From Serinibacter arcticus (GTDB lineage: Bacteria; Actinomycetota; Actinomycetes; Actinomycetales; Beutenbergiaceae), in contig NZ_PYHR01000002.1 in assembly GCF_003121705.1 (NCBI RefSeq), forward strand, positions 1,922,001-1,986,000: a stretch of 64,000 nt of DNA, read 5' to 3'. The number at the start of each line of letters is the position of its first letter. Position 1 is the stretch's first letter. Under the pieces are notes generated by a model that was given only the letters and a program-made list of their open reading frames with translations, was not told the DNA's origin and did no database searches. A program made the translations under genes and the position numbers. This document shows positions 60,737 through 64,000 of this stretch, in pieces.

Positions 60737-62520
60737 CCACCACGCTCGGCGACGAGCTGCGCCTGCTCGTCGGTCTGCGCCGCACGATCCAGGCCCACAA
60801 CGAGTCGTGGAAGCGCCCGACCGGGATCGGCCTCGGCGCGCTCGCCGTCGCGCTGACGTGGGCAGCGGTGCTGCTGGCCGAGCCCGACGCGCGGGCCGAC
60901 GTCGTCGCCGTCCTCGTCACGCTGTGGTCGGTCGGATGGATCGTGGGGCCGATCCTCGCCTCCGGGGCGGGCGTCCTGCGGCCCGAGTACTTCACGCTGC
61001 TGCCGCTGGAGCGACGGCGGCTCGGCCTCGGCCTCCTGCTGTCCGTCTACGTCGGACCCGGTGCGATCCTCACGATGCTCGCGCTGCTCGCGATCCCGGC
61101 GTGGGGGGTCACGCTCGGCGTCGGCCCGGCGGCCCTCGGCCTCGTCGCGTCGGTCCTGTGGACCATCGGCCTGGTGGCGATCTCCCGCGCCGTCTACTCG
61201 CTGCTGGGCGCCGCCATGCGCACGCAGGTCGGCGTCGAGATCGCGGCCGTCCAGTACGGCCTGATGATCTCCGGGACGATGGCTGGCTGGCTCGTCCTGT
61301 TCCCCGCGGGCCTGGCGGTCCCGGCCCTGCTGGCCGACGGCCTCGGGGACGGGACGGCCGCCGGGGTGCTGCACGCGTCGCCGTTCGGCTGGCCGGGCGG
61401 GATCGTCGAGGCCTCGGTCGCCGGCGACGGCGTGGGGGCCTCGTGGCGCCAGGCTGCGCTCGTGCTCGGCGCGCTCCTCGCCGTCGTCGCCGCGGTCCGC
61501 CTCCTCACACCCCACGTGGGCAACCGGACCGCGCGACGCACCCGCCGCCCGCTCGGCTCGCGCGGGATCACGGGTGGCAGCGGCGGGCGGGACCCGCTCC
61601 TGGGGCTGCCGGCCACCAGGCTGGGGGCGGTCGTCGGCAAGGAGCTGCGGACCTGGCTGCGGGACCCGTGGCGCAGCCTGGAGATCCGGACGTCGATCTG
61701 GATCGCGATCTTCCTGGCGGCCTTCCTCTACGTGGGGAGCCTGGGCGAGATCGACGGCCTGTTCACGTTCGCGCCGGTGGCGGCGCTCGCCGTCGCCATG
61801 ATGGTCGGCCTCGGCGGGGCGAACCTGCACGGTCAGGACGGCACCGCCCTGTGGATGCTGGTCGTGACCGACTCGCCCGGGGCGCGGCGCGCGGACGTCC
61901 GTGGTCGCCAGATCGCCATCACGATCGTGTTCGGCGTACCGGCGGTGATCCTGGTGGTGGGGCTCGCCGCCCTCGCCGACGGCTGGTGGCTGCTGCCCCC
62001 GGTCGCGGCGGGCCTCGTCGCGATGCTCGGCGCCGGGGCCGGGATGTCGGCGCTGTTCTCCGTCGTCGGGGTGAGCGCCGGCGTCGATCCCGCCAAGCGC
62101 CGCAACGCCACGGATGCCGGGGAGAACCCGCTCCTCCTGCAGATCGGGTTCTGGCTGGCCGTGGGCCTCGCGGCCCCGACCCTGGCGCTCGCCGTGACGA
62201 CCGTCCTGGGCGCGCCTTTCACGCAGGTGCCGTGGTGGCCCGTCGCGCTGGTCGGCCTCGGGCTCGTCAACGGCGGGGTCCTGGCGTGGGGGCTGGGCCG
62301 CGCGGCGCTCGCCGTGCTGACTGCTCGGCTCCCCGAGACGTTCGCCCGGGTGCGCTACCCCGGTCTGCGGCTGGCGCCCGGTGGGACCGGGGCGACGACG
62401 GAGGACGGCGCCCCGGCGTGGGCCTCGGCGCTCTCGGACGCGGCGCAGAAGTCCTACCTGGAGGCGCGGGCGCAGAAGGAGAAGGCGGCGACGAAGGTGC
62501 GGGAGCGGAACGCGGGCTGA
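60721..62520 (+). CDS. Large ABC exporter permease
   Basis: A 599-residue membrane protein with about twelve helices in two blocks (about 35-310 and 350-540) joined by a cytoplasmic basic loop (RTARRTRRPLGSRG). The order ATPase then large permease, and the pattern GKELRTWLRDPWRSLEIRTS in the second half, match bacterial exporter permeases of the ABC-2 supergroup. Substrate unknown; an antimicrobial or lipid is plausible given the divergent two-component system. GTG 60721 overlaps the ATPase end and has a GGAGGGGGAG ribosome-binding site. Confidence 0.82.
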   Translation: MAGPLTTTLGDELRLLVGLRRTIQAHNESWKRPTGIGLGALAVALTWAAVLLAEPDARADVVAVLVTLWSVGWIVGPILASGAGVLRPEYFTLLPLERRRLGLGLLLSVYVGPGAILTMLALLAIPAWGVTLGVGPAALGLVASVLWTIGLVAISRAVYSLLGAAMRTQVGVEIAAVQYGLMISGTMAGWLVLFPAGLAVPALLADGLGDGTAAGVLHASPFGWPGGIVEASVAGDGVGASWRQAALVLGALLAVVAAVRLLTPHVGNRTARRTRRPLGSRGITGGSGGRDPLLGLPATRLGAVVGKELRTWLRDPWRSLEIRTSIWIAIFLAAFLYVGSLGEIDGLFTFAPVAALAVAMMVGLGGANLHGQDGTALWMLVVTDSPGARRADVRGRQIAITIVFGVPAVILVVGLAALADGWWLLPPVAAGLVAMLGAGAGMSALFSVVGVSAGVDPAKRRNATDAGENPLLLQIGFWLAVGLAAPTLALAVTTVLGAPFTQVPWWPVALVGLGLVNGGVLAWGLGRAALAVLTARLPETFARVRYPGLRLAPGGTGATTEDGAPAWASALSDAAQKSYLEARAQKEKAATKVRERNAG

Positions 62521-62535
62521 ACCGGCCGCGGCGGC

Positions 62536-62567
62536 CGCGCTCGCCCCGGTATCAGGGGGCGAGCGCG
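62536..62567. terminator. Bidirectional terminator after the exporter permease
   Basis: A perfect 12-bp stem (62536-62547 with 62556-62567) and an 8-base loop between convergent genes. The stop codon of the hydrolase gene (62552-62554) lies in the loop. Confidence 0.8.
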
Positions 62568-63286
62568 AGCAGCGCCGTCGCGATCTCCTCGGGATGGCTG
62601 AGGGCGTTGCAGTGCCCGCCGGGCAGCACGACGACGTCGCACCCCAGACGTTCGGCGGCGAGCCGTCGCTGGAGCGCGAGCGGGAAGAGCCGGTCGTCCG
62701 CGGCGGCGAGCACCGTGACCGGGATGCCGGCGGGCCAGGGACCCGGCCACGGCTCGTCGAACGAGCGCTGCGAGGGTGTCCGGTCGTCGACGGCGAGCAG
62801 GCGGTCGCGCACGGCGTCCGGCACGTCGTTGAAGAAGTCGGTCTCGCCGTCGAACTCCCCGAGGCCGGCCTCCCGCCTGGCGTCCTCCTGACCGGCGCGG
62901 TCGGACCATCCGGTCGCCGGCTCGCCGGGAGTCGGGATCATCGGGTTGAGCAGCACGAGGTGCGCGACGCGGGACGCCCCGATCCGCGCCGCGGCGAGCG
63001 GGGCGACGAACGCCCCCATGGACTGACCGACGACGAGGCACCTGGCCGACGCCTCGCCGTCGTGCTCCCGGGTGCGACCGGTCTCGTACGTCGCGACAGC
63101 GACGTCGGTGAGCTCCGCCCACCCGTACCGCTCGTCGTGCTGCGGCAGGTCGACGGCGATGCCGCGGTGGCCGAGCGAGGCGAGGACCGGCACGAGCTCG
63201 GCCCAGTTGGCGGGGTGCCCGGCGGCGCCGGGGACGAGCAGGATGTCGGTCATGGCTGGTGGACCGGTCGCGGCGGGCGGAGTCAT
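62552..63286 (-). CDS. Alpha/beta hydrolase
   Basis: A 244-residue alpha/beta-fold hydrolase, similar to small esterases of the salicylate-esterase/MES-like group: oxyanion start LLVPGAAGHPANWAELVPVL, nucleophile elbow VVGQSMGAF (Ser), acid in AAADDRLFP (Asp) and catalytic His in LPGGHCNALSHPEEIA. Substrate unknown. The start could be ATG 63286 or ATG 63253 (MTDILLVPG); neither has a clear ribosome-binding site. Divergent from nadE. Confidence 0.87.
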   Translation of the reverse strand: MTPPAATGPPAMTDILLVPGAAGHPANWAELVPVLASLGHRGIAVDLPQHDERYGWAELTDVAVATYETGRTREHDGEASARCLVVGQSMGAFVAPLAAARIGASRVAHLVLLNPMIPTPGEPATGWSDRAGQEDARREAGLGEFDGETDFFNDVPDAVRDRLLAVDDRTPSQRSFDEPWPGPWPAGIPVTVLAAADDRLFPLALQRRLAAERLGCDVVVLPGGHCNALSHPEEIATALLALAP

Positions 63287-63326
63287 CGGTCAGCCCCGTG
63301 TCGCACGCCTGCGGCAGACTCGTCCC

Positions 63327-64000
63327 ATGAGCACCGCCGCCACCGTCCCCAGCCGCGACTTCCGCAACGCCTACCGGCACGGTTTCGCGCGCGTCGCCGC
63401 GGTGACGACGCCGGTCGTGCTGGCCGATCCCGCCGCCAACGCGGCCGCGATCGTCGAGCAGGCGAGGGCGCTCGACGCGGACGCCGTCGCCGTCGCCGTC
63501 TTCCCCGAGCTCGGCCTCACGGGGTACTCGATCGACGACCTCGTGCTCGCGGACACGCTGCTCGACGCCGTCGAGCACGCGCTCGGCTCGGTGGTCGCGG
63601 CGAGCGCCGAGCTGCTGCCCGTGCTCGTGGTGGGGGCGCCCCTGCGGCACGCGAACCGGATCTACAACTGCGCCGTCGTCATCCACCGGGGCCGGATCCT
63701 CGGCATCGCCCCGAAGTCGGCGCTGCCGAACTACCGCGAGTTCTACGAGCGCCGCTGGTACGCGCCGGGGGACGACCAGCGCGGCGGCGAGATCACGCTG
63801 CGCCAGCTGCCCGCGGCCGGCGTGCTGCCGTTCGGCCCCGACCTGCTGTTCCGCGCCGTCGACCACCCCGACCTCGTGATCCACGCGGAGGTGTGCGAGG
63901 ACTTCTGGGTGCCGATCCCGCCGTCGGCCGAGGCGTGCCTCGCGGGCGCGACCGTGCTGCTCAACCTGTCCGGCTCCCCCATCACGATCGGCCGCGCCGC
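63327..64000 (+). CDS. nadE: Glutamine-dependent NAD synthetase, 5' part
   Basis: The first 224 residues, cut by the window end. They are the nitrilase-type glutaminase domain that supplies ammonia: catalytic Glu61 (VFPELGLTGYS), Lys130 (APKSALPNYREFYERRWY) and Cys190 (HAEVCEDFWVP) are all present. The length and the YREFYERRWYAPG segment match the two-domain actinobacterial NadE, so the synthetase domain should follow. The ATG has CAGACT 6 bases upstream, a weak leaderless signal. Confidence 0.94.
   Translation, partial: MSTAATVPSRDFRNAYRHGFARVAAVTTPVVLADPAANAAAIVEQARALDADAVAVAVFPELGLTGYSIDDLVLADTLLDAVEHALGSVVAASAELLPVLVVGAPLRHANRIYNCAVVIHRGRILGIAPKSALPNYREFYERRWYAPGDDQRGGEITLRQLPAAGVLPFGPDLLFRAVDHPDLVIHAEVCEDFWVPIPPSAEACLAGATVLLNLSGSPITIGRA

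Overview
The window is very GC-rich and shows the gene set of a high-GC Gram-positive actinobacterium: an HspR-controlled dnaK operon with HAIR operators, a DUF5063-recR-dnaX cluster, a DasR-type N-acetylglucosamine locus, GAF-ANTAR proteins, DUF2510, DUF4333 and DUF5063 proteins, a two-domain glutamine-dependent NAD synthetase, and many genes that look leaderless. The overall look fits Micrococcales, perhaps close to Cellulomonadaceae; that placement is an inference. I see no prophage, insertion sequence, CRISPR array or rRNA. This is mostly ordinary chromosome.

Layout. 1-4.9 kb: end of an ABC-2 permease, then DUF5063, recR and dnaX on the minus strand. 5.2-11.3 kb: an oligopeptide ABC importer (oppABCDF), bracketed by two nearly identical palindromes of about 76-80 bp and interrupted by a small divergent membrane gene. 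11.4-15.1 kb: a YdeI-like protein, a LuxR-type two-component system and a DUF4352 protein. 15.1-15.5 kb: SRP RNA (minus) and tRNA-Ser(GGA) (plus), transcribed divergently. 15.5-21 kb: an HxlR regulator with a frameshifted ATPase, a fused LLM/FAD-linked oxidoreductase, and a fur-katA pair. 22-26.2 kb: dnaK-grpE-dnaJ-hspR, with a cluster of five short inverted repeats before hspR. 26.3-32.5 kb: ArsR plus a cation-efflux protein, an unrecognised protein with internal repeats, a VOC/MarR divergent pair with twin operators, a four-domain cold-shock protein, and a DUF2252 protein.

32.5-38.7 kb: a short-chain dehydrogenase, then the GlcNAc locus, in which a GntR repressor diverges from EIIA, EIICB, nagB and nagA, with dre-like sites between them and three consecutive hairpins before nagB. 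38.7-51.9 kb: a siderophore-interacting protein under a candidate iron box, then small metabolic and envelope genes, peptide deformylase, and a MocR/YczE divergent pair. 52-55.4 kb: two coupled GAF-ANTAR proteins, then an ADP-ribosylglycohydrolase with a frameshifted PfkB kinase. 55.4-64 kb: a ThrE-type exporter, a second two-component system, an ABC ATPase/permease pair, a hydrolase and the start of nadE.

Two patterns run through the whole window. First, at least 17 genes carry a TANNNT hexamer ending 6-8 bases before the start codon and have no ribosome-binding site in that gap, which points to leaderless transcripts. Second, three genes (dnaJ twice, an ATPase, a PfkB kinase) are broken by the apparent loss of one G in a run of four or five. 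This looks more like homopolymer sequencing error than gene decay.
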